Positions 8,188-17,493 of a stretch of 64,000 nt of DNA are shown here, in pieces. Source of the stretch: Methanosarcina acetivorans C2A (lineage in GTDB: Archaea; Halobacteriota; Methanosarcinia; Methanosarcinales; Methanosarcinaceae); assembly GCF_000007345.1 (NCBI RefSeq), contig NC_003552.1:2542001-2606000 (forward strand). Direction: 5' to 3'. The first letter of the stretch is position 1. The number at the start of each line of letters is the position of its first letter. The notes beneath the pieces were generated by a model. The model saw nothing but the letters and a program-made list of their open reading frames with translations. It was not told the DNA's origin and ran no database searches. The position numbers and the translations under genes are program-made.

Positions 8188-10530
8188 ATAAAAAACATAT
8201 TCGAAAAATTAGGTGTTTTCATCCAGAGTAGCCGTCCAGCTATAATTGTCACGCTGATCCTTTTTGTCATTATTTCCTTACAGGGAGCACAGCTGATCGA
8301 GATGGCTTCCGGGACGGAAACTTTTGTTTCTAAAGACACACAACTATACAAAAACTATGACCACCTCTACAAGGAAAACTTCGAGACAGACAGCATTGTA
8401 GTGTTGGTTCAGGGAAATGAGGTTGCATCCGAAGCCGTAATGAAAGCTGCGGATAGGCTGGAGCAGCAGATGCTGATTGTCCCGGGAGTTTTGTCGGTTA
8501 CAAGCCCTGCAACCCTGATAAAGCAAATAAATTACCACGTCACCGGAAGGTCGAAGATTCCCGATTCGGACCGGGAGGTTCAGGAGCGGATAAATAGCCA
8601 GCCAGCCACGTTCGAGACTCTCCTACCTGACAAGACTCATATGATGATAGTAATAAAGATCGCAGGCAGCGCAACTGATCAGCAGAAAGAAGATATCCTT
8701 AATGCCCTTTACCCTTCTCTCAAAGAAGCTGTTTTTCCTCCCGGGTATAGCCTCACTGTCACCGGTTCCCCTGCCCTGCGGGTTGACATGGAAAATGAGA
8801 TGACTCAGAGTATGGGGGTGTTGCTTGGTATATCCTCCATCCTGATGGTTATCGTGCTTCTTCTGGTCTTCAGGCATGTAAGGTGGGGACTTTTGCCCCT
8901 TCCGGTTGTGTTGCTTGGGGTTCTTTTTACTTTCGGGTTTATGGGATATAGTGGTGTGCCTATGACAATGGTTTCCATGGCAGCTTTTCCCATCCTTATA
9001 GGGTTGGGGATTGACTATGCTATCCAGTTCCATAACAGGATGGAAGAGGAAATCCGGACTGGAAACAGTTCAGAAAAAGCCCTCATCCTCACCATAAAAC
9101 ACACTGGCCCTGCCGTACTGATTGCCCTTATAATGACAGCGCTTGGTTTTGTCTCGCTTTTTACATCCACTGTGCCAATGATCCAGGAGTTTGGAATACT
9201 GCTCCTGATAGGCATCATCATGTGTTACCTCTCTGCACTCTTTTTCGGACTAGTAACTCTGTATAGTTTTGATTGGGTTTCCAAAAAGAACCCTTTCAAG
9301 CTATTTAAACAGAAGACAGCAGAAATCGAAACCGAAAATCCTCCTTCAAACCTTTCATCGACAAAAGTCGAGAGAGCCAAAGCCCTTGAAAACGCCCTGA
9401 TAAAGATCGCTGACTTTACTATAGGACATTCAAAGATTATCCTTGTAGTTGCCCTGCTTACATGTTTTGCGGGGCTTTATGCAGACCAGTCAGTTCCCAT
9501 CCAGACCGACACAAATTCCTTCATCCCACAGGACATGCCTTCCCTTATAAATTATAAGCAAATGATGGACCTGCTTCCGGGGAGTGGAGACCATTTCAAC
9601 ATCATTCTGAGAGTAAAGGATAACAGTGACCCGGAAATTCTGAAGTGGATGGATGAGTTTGGTCAGCATGAGGTTACAAACCGGCGCCACGTAAATGGGG
9701 CCACAAGTATTGTAGACCTTGTAAAGGAGCAAAACGGCGGTACAATTCCTGAAACCTCTGAGGAAATACAGGCAATATACGATGAAATCCCTGACAGCCA
9801 GAAGCAAGAGTATATATTAGGGAGCCAGTTGCTTACAATTGACCTTGATATAGGACAAGCCATGGAGAATATCGAGATAACAGGCATTAAAGAACTGCGG
9901 GATATTGTCCAGGAAGATATACAGTGGATGCAGCCGCCTCCTGGTGTTACCGTCGTTATTACCGGCCAAAGTGTAGCGATGATTGACATAATCGTCGCCC
10001 TTACGAGCGGTAGATCACTTATGACCCTGCTCGGTATAGGGCTTGTGCTGATGGGTTTGATCGTGGTTTACAGGGACCCAATAAAAGCTCTTTCCCCAAT
10101 AATTCCTATGTTTATTGTGGTGGGCTGGTCTGGACTCATCATGGCAGGGCTAAATATCGCCTATACACCCATGACAGCTGTGCTCGGGGCTTTGATCCTG
10201 GGGGTTGGGTCCGAGTATTCCATCCTGATGATGGAACGCTACTTTGAGGAAAAAGATAACGGTCTCGACCCGGTGAGTGCAATTAACCAGGCAGTAACTA
10301 CCACGGGCTCAGCTCTGATAGCTTCGGGAGCTACAACGGTTTTCGGGTTCTCGGCTCTTATATTTTCTCCCTTCCCCATTCTGAGCAATTTCGGGCTTGT
10401 GACGGTCATTGACGTTTGTCTGGCAATCTTCGTAACCTTCGTGGTCTTCCCGCCCCTTATCGTAATGATGGATACTCGCCGGGAGAAGAGAAGGGCGGCA
10501 AGTTTGGCAGCAGTTGCAGCAGCAGTTTGA
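8188..10530 (+). CDS. RND superfamily (MMPL/HAE3) exporter with apparent ATA start
   Basis: A large membrane exporter with two repeats, each made of a membrane helix, a roughly 150-190 residue external loop and a five-helix bundle. The motif GLGIDYAIQFHNRMEEE in repeat one and its counterpart GVGSEYSILMMERYFEE in repeat two are hallmarks of the hydrophobe exporter subgroup. The first in-frame ATG (8302) would delete most of helix one. The frame continues upstream as K-N-I-F-E-K-L then a hydrophobic helix, beginning at ATA (8188) placed 7-8 nt after AAGGGGG, with an in-frame stop at 8173. Either AUA is used for initiation or the start codon is mutated and the gene impaired. Substrate is unknown; lipid or drug export is typical. 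Confidence 0.85.
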   Translation: MKNIFEKLGVFIQSSRPAIIVTLILFVIISLQGAQLIEMASGTETFVSKDTQLYKNYDHLYKENFETDSIVVLVQGNEVASEAVMKAADRLEQQMLIVPGVLSVTSPATLIKQINYHVTGRSKIPDSDREVQERINSQPATFETLLPDKTHMMIVIKIAGSATDQQKEDILNALYPSLKEAVFPPGYSLTVTGSPALRVDMENEMTQSMGVLLGISSILMVIVLLLVFRHVRWGLLPLPVVLLGVLFTFGFMGYSGVPMTMVSMAAFPILIGLGIDYAIQFHNRMEEEIRTGNSSEKALILTIKHTGPAVLIALIMTALGFVSLFTSTVPMIQEFGILLLIGIIMCYLSALFFGLVTLYSFDWVSKKNPFKLFKQKTAEIETENPPSNLSSTKVERAKALENALIKIADFTIGHSKIILVVALLTCFAGLYADQSVPIQTDTNSFIPQDMPSLINYKQMMDLLPGSGDHFNIILRVKDNSDPEILKWMDEFGQHEVTNRRHVNGATSIVDLVKEQNGGTIPETSEEIQAIYDEIPDSQKQEYILGSQLLTIDLDIGQAMENIEITGIKELRDIVQEDIQWMQPPPGVTVVITGQSVAMIDIIVALTSGRSLMTLLGIGLVLMGLIVVYRDPIKALSPIIPMFIVVGWSGLIMAGLNIAYTPMTAVLGALILGVGSEYSILMMERYFEEKDNGLDPVSAINQAVTTTGSALIASGATTVFGFSALIFSPFPILSNFGLVTVIDVCLAIFVTFVVFPPLIVMMDTRREKRRAASLAAVAAAV

Positions 10531-10689
10531 GTAAAAAACTGAAACATGATCACTTTGACAGCCAGCAACTGCAGGCTGCAGGAAAGTGGATTGAAATGTG
10601 TAATCTTTTGAACCGAAGAACTGAGAAATAATTGATGGAAGACCGGGAGTCACGAATTCTCGGCCTTTTGTCCCTTCAGGGAAATAAAC

Positions 10690-11019
10690 ATGAGTTCGAA
10701 CTTAATTAAAAATCTCCAGAAGCTAGGTTTTACCGAAAATGAAGCAAAGATTTATGCCGTTCTTGTCTGCCTGGGCCAGGCAAGAGCAAGTGAAATTTCC
10801 AGAGCTGCCGGGGTTCCGAGGGCCAAGGTTTATGGCATCCTCAGGGGTATGGGGAAGAAAGGTTACGTCCGGATTCTTGAAGGTGATCCGATCCTCTTTT
10901 GCTGCACGCGACCCGAGGAGATGATCACAAGAATCAGGGCTGATTTCATGCGTTCCCTGAGAGAGACCTCTTCCGGGCTTAATGCTTTAAGTGCCGAAGG
11001 TAAAATGACAGCTCCCTGA
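10690..11019 (+). CDS. TrmB-type winged-helix regulator
   Basis: A 109-residue DNA-binding protein with the TrmB N-terminal pattern: LQKLGFTENEAKIYAVLVCLG, then ASEISRAAGVPRAKVYGILRGM as helix-turn-helix. It has little beyond the winged helix, so it lacks the long sugar-binding domain of full TrmB proteins. A C-terminal helix of about 25 residues may mediate dimerisation. It lies 160 bp after the RND exporter in the same direction and may regulate it or act elsewhere. It starts at an ATG after TCAGGGA. Confidence 0.85.
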   Translation: MSSNLIKNLQKLGFTENEAKIYAVLVCLGQARASEISRAAGVPRAKVYGILRGMGKKGYVRILEGDPILFCCTRPEEMITRIRADFMRSLRETSSGLNALSAEGKMTAP

Positions 11020-11125
11020 AAATCCATGGAATTTAGAGGTTTCTTATGAAGGTAGCAGGTATTTGAAAATTCAAATAAAAAGTGAAGTAATGCAAAAAGC
11101 TCCTATTTTCCTCACTTCTCCACAT

Positions 11126-12262
11126 TCATTCTTCCATATACACCCTTACCTCTTTCAACAGCTCCCTGATACTAATCCCCTGCGGGCAGACCTCCTCACA
11201 CTCCCCGCACTCAGCGCAGTTCCCGGCTTTCTCCTCAGGGGATAGAAGAACTCCATACTGGAATCTGGCATTTGCCACGTCGTCAAGCATAAAAACGTCA
11301 TTAAGGTAACTGAGGTTCCGCGGGATATTTACTCCCGAAGGGCAGGGTATGCAATACTTGCAGCCTGTGCAGTTGACTTTGATCCGGGATTTGTAGATCT
11401 CCTTAACCTCTTTGATAAGGTTTTTTTCTTCGGCTGAAAGGGAGTTAGATTGTCCTTCTTCTGCAATTCTCAGGTTTTCTATCAGGTGCTCCGATCCGGA
11501 CATTCCGCTCAGGACGACGCTGATTTCGGGATAGTTCCAGAGGTAGCGGAAAGCCCATTCTGCAGGGGTTCTTTTTATCCCGGCACGGTCCCAGACCTTT
11601 TTAGCCTCTTCCGGAATTTTTGAAGCAAGGTTTCCGCCGCGCAGAGGCTCCATGATAACGACGGCCAGCCCCTTTTCTGCCGCATATTTAAGTCCCTCGA
11701 CTCCTGCCTGGAAGTCCTCGTCCAGGTAATTGAACTGGATCTGGCAGAGGTCCCAGGGGTAGGCGTCAACGACTTCCTTGAAAACCTCCAGCTCGTCGTG
11801 GAAGGAAAAACCGGTGTATTTGATCTTCCCGGCTGCCCGAGCTCTTTCCAGGAACTCTATAACCCCGAAGCTCTTCATTTTCTCCCAGTAGCTTTTCTTT
11901 ACGGCGTGCAGGAGGTAGAAGTCGATGCAGTCAGTCCGGAGTTTCTCAAGCTGCTCGTTTAAGAAGCGGTTCATGTCTTCCTTGCAGTTTACGCGCTTGC
12001 AGGAAAGTTTTGTTGCAAGGAGGACTTTTTCCCGATACCCATTGGCAAGGGCTTTTCCCAGGAAAACTTCTCCCATCCCGCCGTGGTAAGAATAGGCAGC
12101 GTCAACGTAATTTACCCCGTGGTCGATGGCGTAGCGGAGGAGTTCGGTTGCTTTCTTTTCATCTATTTTTTCCGGTGCTCCTTCGAGAATGGGAAGCCTC
12201 ATGCAGCCGTAGCCCAGAATAGAGACCTTTTCGCCTGTTTTTCCTAATTTGCGGTACAGCAT
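11126..12262 (-). CDS. Aldo/keto reductase with C-terminal 4Fe-4S domain
   Basis: A 378-residue two-domain protein. Residues 1 to about 280 form an aldo/keto reductase barrel (start YRKLGKTGEKVSILGYGCMR, catalytic Asp/Tyr in VNYVDAAYSYHGG, Lys in LLATKLS, His in FYLLHAV). The C-terminal part has two cysteine clusters, CTGCKYCIPCP and CAECGECEEVCPQG, which should ligate iron-sulfur clusters. Such fusions are common in anaerobes and probably couple ferredoxin-type electrons to carbonyl reduction; the substrate is unknown. It stands alone on the minus strand. Confidence 0.93.
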   Translation of the reverse strand: MLYRKLGKTGEKVSILGYGCMRLPILEGAPEKIDEKKATELLRYAIDHGVNYVDAAYSYHGGMGEVFLGKALANGYREKVLLATKLSCKRVNCKEDMNRFLNEQLEKLRTDCIDFYLLHAVKKSYWEKMKSFGVIEFLERARAAGKIKYTGFSFHDELEVFKEVVDAYPWDLCQIQFNYLDEDFQAGVEGLKYAAEKGLAVVIMEPLRGGNLASKIPEEAKKVWDRAGIKRTPAEWAFRYLWNYPEISVVLSGMSGSEHLIENLRIAEEGQSNSLSAEEKNLIKEVKEIYKSRIKVNCTGCKYCIPCPSGVNIPRNLSYLNDVFMLDDVANARFQYGVLLSPEEKAGNCAECGECEEVCPQGISIRELLKEVRVYMEE

Positions 12263-12322
12263 TTTTTACCTCTTAATCGTGTCTACCCGGCATATGGGAT
12301 TAATGGGTCTAAACCTTTACTG

Positions 12323-12382
12323 CCCGAATTGCGATTCGGGAGCCCGCTGTCCGTTTCACTCGCTTCGCTCGCTCAAGCGGAC
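12323..12382. terminator. Two GC-rich hairpins upstream of the reductase
   Basis: CCCGAAT/ATTCGGG (12323-12329 and 12334-12340) forms a perfect 7-bp stem with a 4-nt loop. It is followed by a GTCCG/CGGAC pair (12349-12353, 12378-12382). The tail CTCAAGCGGACTAA also occurs at 6458-6472, so part of this is a dispersed repeat. The role as terminator or repeat is uncertain. Confidence 0.45.
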
Positions 12383-12529
12383 TAATTTATAAACGAGTAA
12401 CATTACTTTTATTTTTCTCAGGAGGACTGATTTAGTTATTTATCGGTGATTTTTTCGCAGGAGGGCTGATCGAAATGCTGCTAAGAGATACTATTATATC
12501 TGATCCTTTCCTATCACATATCGATTATT

Positions 12530-12889
12530 ATGGGGAAGAATATCCAGGAAATCAAGGAAGTAAAGGGCTTTATGCCCAAGTCTGTTGTTTACGCTGAGAA
12601 GATAAATGAGGATTTTGGCGAAGGGCTTGCCAGCTTTTATCAGGCTATCTGGGCTGAGAGGGAAGACGGGCTTTCCATGAAGCAGAAGCACCTTATGGTC
12701 TTTGCTATTGCTTGTTCCAATAACAACATAGAAAGCGCAGTCAAAATCCTTGAAAGGCTTAAGAAATTCGAAGCCACAAGAGCCGAAATTTCAGACGCTA
12801 TGATGATTGCTGCCTGGACCGGTGGAATTCAGAATTTCACGGATTTCAGTGTAGCTGTGCTGAAGGAAATGGAGAAACTCGGGTTTTAA
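12530..12889 (+). CDS. Carboxymuconolactone decarboxylase-like (AhpD fold) protein
   Basis: A 119-residue all-helical protein of the CMD/AhpD family: FYQAIWAEREDGLSMKQKHLMVFAIACSNNN and a C-terminal FTDFSVAVLKEMEKL helix. The position that in redox-active members is CxxCxxH reads CSNNNIE, so the second cysteine and the histidine are missing and thiol peroxidase activity is unlikely. It could retain a decarboxylase-like or purely structural role. It has no neighbour that suggests a pathway. Confidence 0.82.
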   Translation: MGKNIQEIKEVKGFMPKSVVYAEKINEDFGEGLASFYQAIWAEREDGLSMKQKHLMVFAIACSNNNIESAVKILERLKKFEATRAEISDAMMIAAWTGGIQNFTDFSVAVLKEMEKLGF

Positions 12890-13003
12890 GCAGCCATTTT
12901 TCTCCATTTTTTAAATCTTTTTTAAGATTTCTTTTTTAGTTCTTGTTATTCACCTATTCCAGTTCTTTTTCTCGAAACCTTTCGGGAACAATCCAGTTCC
13001 TGA

Positions 13004-13373
13004 ATGGATGATGCGCGGTTTGCTTCTAGTTTTCAGGGTTCTTTTCCTTTTTTTTATTCGCTAAAAATGATCCCCGAAGTCCGAAAGATGGCATCTATGT
13101 ACGTCTTTCCCGCTGCATTGTGCTTTCGGATTTTTTCCTTTAGCAACTATCCGGAGTTACGAAGTCGTGATCTACAGACCGATCAGGGATTACGGAGGTT
13201 GGGGCATACGCTACGGGTTAAAAAGGACTGCGTACAATGCAAAGGGCAACAGGGACGTATTTTTCGAATTTTGGGAAGGGAGTAAAGTAAAAAAATTAAT
13301 GATTGGTTCCCAAACCCAGAAAAAATTTTCCGACGTAGTTAGCAGAGCAATAAATAAACAGAAGCCGGGATAA
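13004..13373 (+). pseudogene. Frameshifted DUF6141 pseudogene
   Basis: Three reading frames carry consecutive pieces of one protein related to the intact gene at 13964. Frame one gives SFPFFYS..MIPEVRK (to about 13090), frame two DGIYVRL (about 13087-13107), frame three IRSYEVVIYRP then RDYGGWGIRYG to the stop at 13371-13373. The order matches the intact paralogue (FPLLLY..TEVRKDGIYIRL..). At least two frameshifts plus a missing N-terminal third make this a decayed copy. The RDYGGWGIRYG motif is actually better preserved here than in the intact gene. Confidence 0.75.
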
Positions 13374-13963
13374 GTTTTCTTCAGTTTATTTAGCTTTGAT
13401 GTTTTGTCTTTAAACCAAATTTATTCAGTTCAATTTTTTCAGTTCAAAAATTTCATTTTATTCTTTCCAGTATATCGGAATATTTGAGTTTTAAAAGTCT
13501 CGTAAGTCCCGAAAAAACCCGGTTAATCTTATCATTTATAAATTTTTCTATACTGTTTTTGGTTTTGGAATGTTTTTAAATATTTTCTTCAAGTGTTTTA
13601 TTACTTCAGTTAATTTTTTATCATTCCCTGGATTTTTAAATAAAAAATGATATAGAACTCCTATTTTTTTTCGGAAGCTTTATTTACCCCGCTTTGATAG
13701 AGAAAAATAGAAAGATTTCAATCAAAGACCTTTCCAGTTAAAAACGTTTCCAGCGGCAGGAACGTACTCCTCTATTAAGTTTTCTTAAAAGTCACGGCTT
13801 TAACTAAGGTACGATACGTGTTTACTTTGAATGTGTTTACTTTGATTTGCTGAGTATGTGTAAGTTGTCTGTTTCGTATAATAAAACACCTGCCTGAGAA
13901 GTAATGTAAGGAATATGTTGATCAGGGCATATGTCTGGTCAGGTCGCTATAGGGAGGGTTGCT
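13374..13963. other. AT-rich intergenic region
   Basis: About 590 bp of AT-rich sequence between the pseudogene and the intact paralogue. No gene or RNA structure stood out. Confidence 0.6.
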
Positions 13964-14458
13964 ATGGAGCGTCCGGAAACAGGTTTAATTTTTCGAGAAG
14001 TACAGGATCTGCATAATAACATTTTTCTGATTTCTGTTCTCTATCCTGCCCTTCTGCTCTGGTACGTCGAGGTCTACAGCCTGGTCTTCGGAAAGCCTGC
14101 TGGGGTCCAGAATATTCCAGATATCTACTTATTTGCGCTCTGGTTTGTCTTTGGGGTATTTTTCCCTCTTCTGCTCTACTGTACAAAACATATCACAGAG
14201 GTCCGAAAAGATGGAATCTACATCCGTTTAATACCTCTGAACCCTTCATTTAAGAAAATTCCCATTTATGTGGTTGAAGATTGCAGGATTCAGGCATATG
14301 ACCCATTTACCGGAAAGGATTACAAAGATTCATCCCCTTCCAGGAGAGCAAATTTCGTTGTAACCCTGCAGCTTATCAGCGGGAAAAGAGTAGTGATCAG
14401 CTCTAAAAACCCAAAAGAACTCCATCAGGCTATCATGTCTGCCGTGGCCAGCTTTTGA
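13964..14458 (+). CDS. DUF6141 family membrane protein
   Basis: A protein of about 164 residues: an N-terminal FREVQ motif, two membrane helices (about residues 22-42 and 55-78) and a soluble C-terminal domain (EVRKDGIYIRL through SGKRVVISSKNPKELHQAI). DUF6141 has no known function; the fold resembles membrane-anchored PH-like domains. ATG 13964 was chosen because GGGAGG lies 6-9 nt before it, while the upstream ATG at 13931 has no such signal. The usual GGWGIR block is replaced by a divergent sequence (TGKDYKDSSPSRRANF). It is probably a diverged duplicate of the pseudogenised neighbour. Confidence 0.78.
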   Translation: MERPETGLIFREVQDLHNNIFLISVLYPALLLWYVEVYSLVFGKPAGVQNIPDIYLFALWFVFGVFFPLLLYCTKHITEVRKDGIYIRLIPLNPSFKKIPIYVVEDCRIQAYDPFTGKDYKDSSPSRRANFVVTLQLISGKRVVISSKNPKELHQAIMSAVASF

Positions 14459-14846
14459 TCTAGAACAATTGCAGTGGAGTTTTGCAAGCCATCTTTTTCC
14501 GGCGGACAGGCCGGTCCCAAACCTAGGCAGCGGAAAGCGAGATAACTGGAAAATTCCATACAGATTCCGGAATAGATCAACCAGCTAATGAGGATCCACC
14601 CTTTTTCAGATATTTCCAAAATTTTCAGAAATTCCAAAGTGGTTTAGAACTTACACACGGCCTGTTACTTTCCGGATTCCTGAAGAAACTCGATTAAAAC
14701 AATTTTCCGGAATATTTCCTGGTTTGCGGATTATCTCAGGGTTTATATCTTGCCAGCCCAATATTAACCAGGGATTTCAGGTAGATTATGGGCAGGAGAC
14801 ATGACAGGCAAGAAGTTGTGTCATTTTCCAATTAGGTATTTTCTTC
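14459..14846. other. Intergenic region
   Basis: No gene, repeat or clear structured element was found. It presumably contains the promoter of the gene at 14847. Confidence 0.5.
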
Positions 14847-15527
14847 ATGAAAACGGTAAGGGGGAAGTTTATTAGAAGAGAGACAGACGCAGATAGGGAG
14901 AAAAGGTTTTCAGGTGAAGGTACGGAAGCTCTTTATAGGGAGCATGCAGGAATACCTGTGATCGAACTCGAACTCAAAAGCTTTCTTCAGCTCTTTGATT
15001 CTTTTGATCCTGCCCCGTTTCACGAAAAAGAGCTTAATCTGGACGCAGAAGAATATCTCTATAACGCTGTAGATGAATTTCCCCTGAAAAAGCCCCTTGA
15101 AATTATGATATATCTGCCGTCTACCGAGGTCAATGCACAACTCGAAACCGACCTTAAAGAAGCTATAAAAAATCATTTCTCATATAAAAGACTCCTTGCC
15201 GAAATCGAACTGAAAAGGCTGCTTCATCAGGGGAGAAAGAACTTTATAATAGCTCTTATCTTCCTTTTTCTCTGCCTGCTAGTGATCCGACTGCTTTCGG
15301 CTTTTGAAGAAAGCCTGGTGAACACTCTTTTTTCTGAAGGGCTCCTTATTATCGGCTGGGTTGCAATGTGGGAGCCAGTTCATATTTTTCTTTACGGCTG
15401 GTGGCCGATTGTCCACAGGCGGAACATTTACGAAAAAATTGTACATATGGACGTCTATATAGGGACAGGGTCTCCGACAAAGGAAATGGCTCAAGGATAC
15501 CGGTTCACGCCAAAAAAAAGGTTCTGA
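14847..15527 (+). CDS. Uncharacterised protein with two membrane helices
   Basis: A 226-residue protein not recognised as a named family. The first 130 residues are soluble and charged, with a segment MIYLPSTEVNAQLETDLKEAIKNHF. Two hydrophobic helices follow (about residues 133-151 and 163-185), then a short basic tail GYRFTPKKRF. The arrangement suggests a cytoplasmic sensor or adaptor domain anchored to the membrane. It ends 67 bp before the 3' end of the convergent taw2. Codon use and length support a real gene. Confidence 0.7.
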   Translation: MKTVRGKFIRRETDADREKRFSGEGTEALYREHAGIPVIELELKSFLQLFDSFDPAPFHEKELNLDAEEYLYNAVDEFPLKKPLEIMIYLPSTEVNAQLETDLKEAIKNHFSYKRLLAEIELKRLLHQGRKNFIIALIFLFLCLLVIRLLSAFEESLVNTLFSEGLLIIGWVAMWEPVHIFLYGWWPIVHRRNIYEKIVHMDVYIGTGSPTKEMAQGYRFTPKKRF

Positions 15528-15594
15528 AAATTCTAAGATCCGAAGCTTGAAAATTAAACCCTTATTAAGGCCCGGTAAAGTCTTCTTAAAACCT

Positions 15595-16626
15595 TCATTC
15601 AAAAATCCGCGCGTCTACAACCACATGCAGGACACCCGGAGAATACTTCTTTATTCTTCGGATTGCCAGAACCTCAACTTTTTTTCCCAGGCATCTTGCA
15701 GCTTTTTTTATCCTTTCTTCAGGCCTGGTCCTGAAGAGATTTTCAGGCACCGTTTCATGGTAATGCAGGATTCCTCCGCTTTTTTTCAGAGCTTTTATAC
15801 CCGGTTCCAGATAGTGGTGCGTTGTTCCCACATACCCCATTATAACCCTGTCAGCTTCTCCCTCAGGAGCAGCCTCCGCACAGTCTCCCTGAATCGGGGT
15901 AATAATGTCCTCTACTTGGTTCAGCCTGATATTTTCATTCAGGTAGGCAAAGGATTCGGGGTTTATTTCTATAGAGATAATTTTTTCCGGATGCGCATGG
16001 ACAGCCATGGGAATTGAAAAGTACCCAATCCCTGCAAACATGTCCACAACTATTTCTCCCTGACCGAGTTTGCTCATCCTTTTCCTTTCTTCAAGGTTCC
16101 CCTTGGAATACATCACCTTTGTTACATCCTGTTTGAAAAAGCAGCCATGTTCTTTGTGGATGGTTTCGGCCCCGCTACCAAGAAGGAGTTCTCTTTTTGG
16201 TTGACGGAACTTCCCTTCTATCCCGAAGTCTCTGACAACGCTCCGACATTTAGGGTACATGGAAAGCAGGGCTTCTGCAATCTGAATTTTTTTGCTTTCG
16301 AGGGTTTCGGGGATGCTGACGATAATGATGTCTCCTAAAATGTGCCAGCCGGAAGGGATATGTTTCATTTCTGCTTCGGTTAAGGTGCCTGAAAGGTATT
16401 CTTTCAGGGAACAGGTTTTTTCCAGGAATTCGGGTTTTTCCTGTTTGATTACCGGAAAATCTCCTACTATTTCTCCTGCAGCCTCAGTAACCGGGATTTC
16501 AAGAAAGGTACCTGTTGAGGTCTGGATTTTTCGGATTTTTCTTGCAGGGTCCAGGAAATTTCCGGCAACTGCTTTTTCCCTGATTTCTTCTCCTTTTTCA
16601 GGCGGAACGCGGATTGTTCTATACAT
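15595..16626 (-). CDS. taw2: tRNA(Phe) 4-demethylwyosine aminocarboxypropyltransferase Taw2
   Basis: A 343-residue Trm5/TYW2-superfamily enzyme. Domain D1 is HIPSGWHILGDIIIVSIPE (about residues 89-107). The linker LLGSGAETIHKEHGC is followed by a class I SAM-binding Rossmann domain (VVDMFAGIGYFSIPMA, ISIEINPESFAYLNENI). The motif MGYVGTTHHYL and the late HYH distinguish Taw2/TYW2 from the Trm5 methyltransferases. The enzyme transfers the aminocarboxypropyl group of SAM to imG-14 at position 37 of tRNA(Phe) during wyosine synthesis. It is monocistronic and convergent with 14847. Confidence 0.88.
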   Translation of the reverse strand: MYRTIRVPPEKGEEIREKAVAGNFLDPARKIRKIQTSTGTFLEIPVTEAAGEIVGDFPVIKQEKPEFLEKTCSLKEYLSGTLTEAEMKHIPSGWHILGDIIIVSIPETLESKKIQIAEALLSMYPKCRSVVRDFGIEGKFRQPKRELLLGSGAETIHKEHGCFFKQDVTKVMYSKGNLEERKRMSKLGQGEIVVDMFAGIGYFSIPMAVHAHPEKIISIEINPESFAYLNENIRLNQVEDIITPIQGDCAEAAPEGEADRVIMGYVGTTHHYLEPGIKALKKSGGILHYHETVPENLFRTRPEERIKKAARCLGKKVEVLAIRRIKKYSPGVLHVVVDARIFE

Positions 16627-17082
16627 TGGGATTGAAGGATAGCAGGCATGGGATTAATGTTTTTTGTTTGGTCTCTTCTTGAAGTAATCACTGAAAATAA
16701 TAAGATATTTAGCAGGGAGTATTATTTTACATACTAAATATAATTTAAATAAGAAATTACATATAGTAAAAGAGTATAAATCTCTTGTCAGCGAGGTATT
16801 CGATTAGTGGATACAGTATTTTTTTGCGTTCTGGAGCGAGCGATAGGGCGATGAAAACTCCTGTGATCAGTTCGAACTTTGTGTTTCATATCATTTTTGT
16901 ATTTTTTTAGAAGTTTTGAAATTATGTGAGTTTTTATTGGTCGGAAAATATCCTGTTGATCGGGGAACACCCGGGTAAATAAGAAGTCAAAAGGGGCATT
17001 GTGGAAACTTCTTATACATCTGACTATCTCTGATTCGTTCTAAAATAACGGTTAATTTTTCAAGAAAGGTGTTGGGTAGGAG
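16627..17082. other. AT-rich intergenic region
   Basis: No gene is supported. The sequence turns strongly AT-rich, marking the edge between core genes and the degraded injection-system locus that follows. Confidence 0.55.
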
Positions 17083-17450
17083 ATGGTTTTGTATTTTTGT
17101 GTGAGTGTGGAATATTAGTAAAGGAAAAGATTCGGGAAGACACATTCAACGTATACATAAAGACATCCCGAAATCCATCTACAAGAACTATAGGACACAG
17201 AAATTGCGGACTTATTTTTGATTTTGTGGAGGAAAATTGGCCTAAGAAGTACTCTTCAAGAAAAGAATTGAAAATTTTAGCAGCACGCTTTGCGGAAAAT
17301 AACAAGTTTTCTCCTGAAATTGTTTCAAAATTTCTGCTTGAGGTGGATAGGTTAAAATCCTGTGGTAAGCTTTCGGATGATAGAATTCTGGTGTATGCAT
17401 ACCAGAACGTTTTGAAAACTATGAGTGAAGTGAGCCAGTATTCTGAATAG
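17083..17450 (+). pseudogene. Frameshifted small putative zinc-binding protein at the eCIS locus
   Basis: From about 17097 the frame encodes 117 residues with a CEC near the start and TIGHRNCGLIFDF at about residues 31-43. These Cys/His residues could form one zinc site. No ATG opens this frame: the natural start seems to be ATG 17083 (MVLYF), from which a 2-nt insertion near 17100 throws translation into an early stop at 17116-17118. A TTG start at 17097 is the only alternative. It lies 43 bp before the broken AAA+ ATPase in the same direction and probably belonged to the same operon. The family is not recognised. Confidence 0.45.
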
Positions 17451-17493
17451 AGAGTCTTAGTTTCTGAACAAAAATCATTAGTTACTTTGCAAT

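Noticed and set aside
12530-12889. Peroxidase (AhpD) function.
   Set aside because: The CxxCxxH redox motif is not present; only the first Cys remains.
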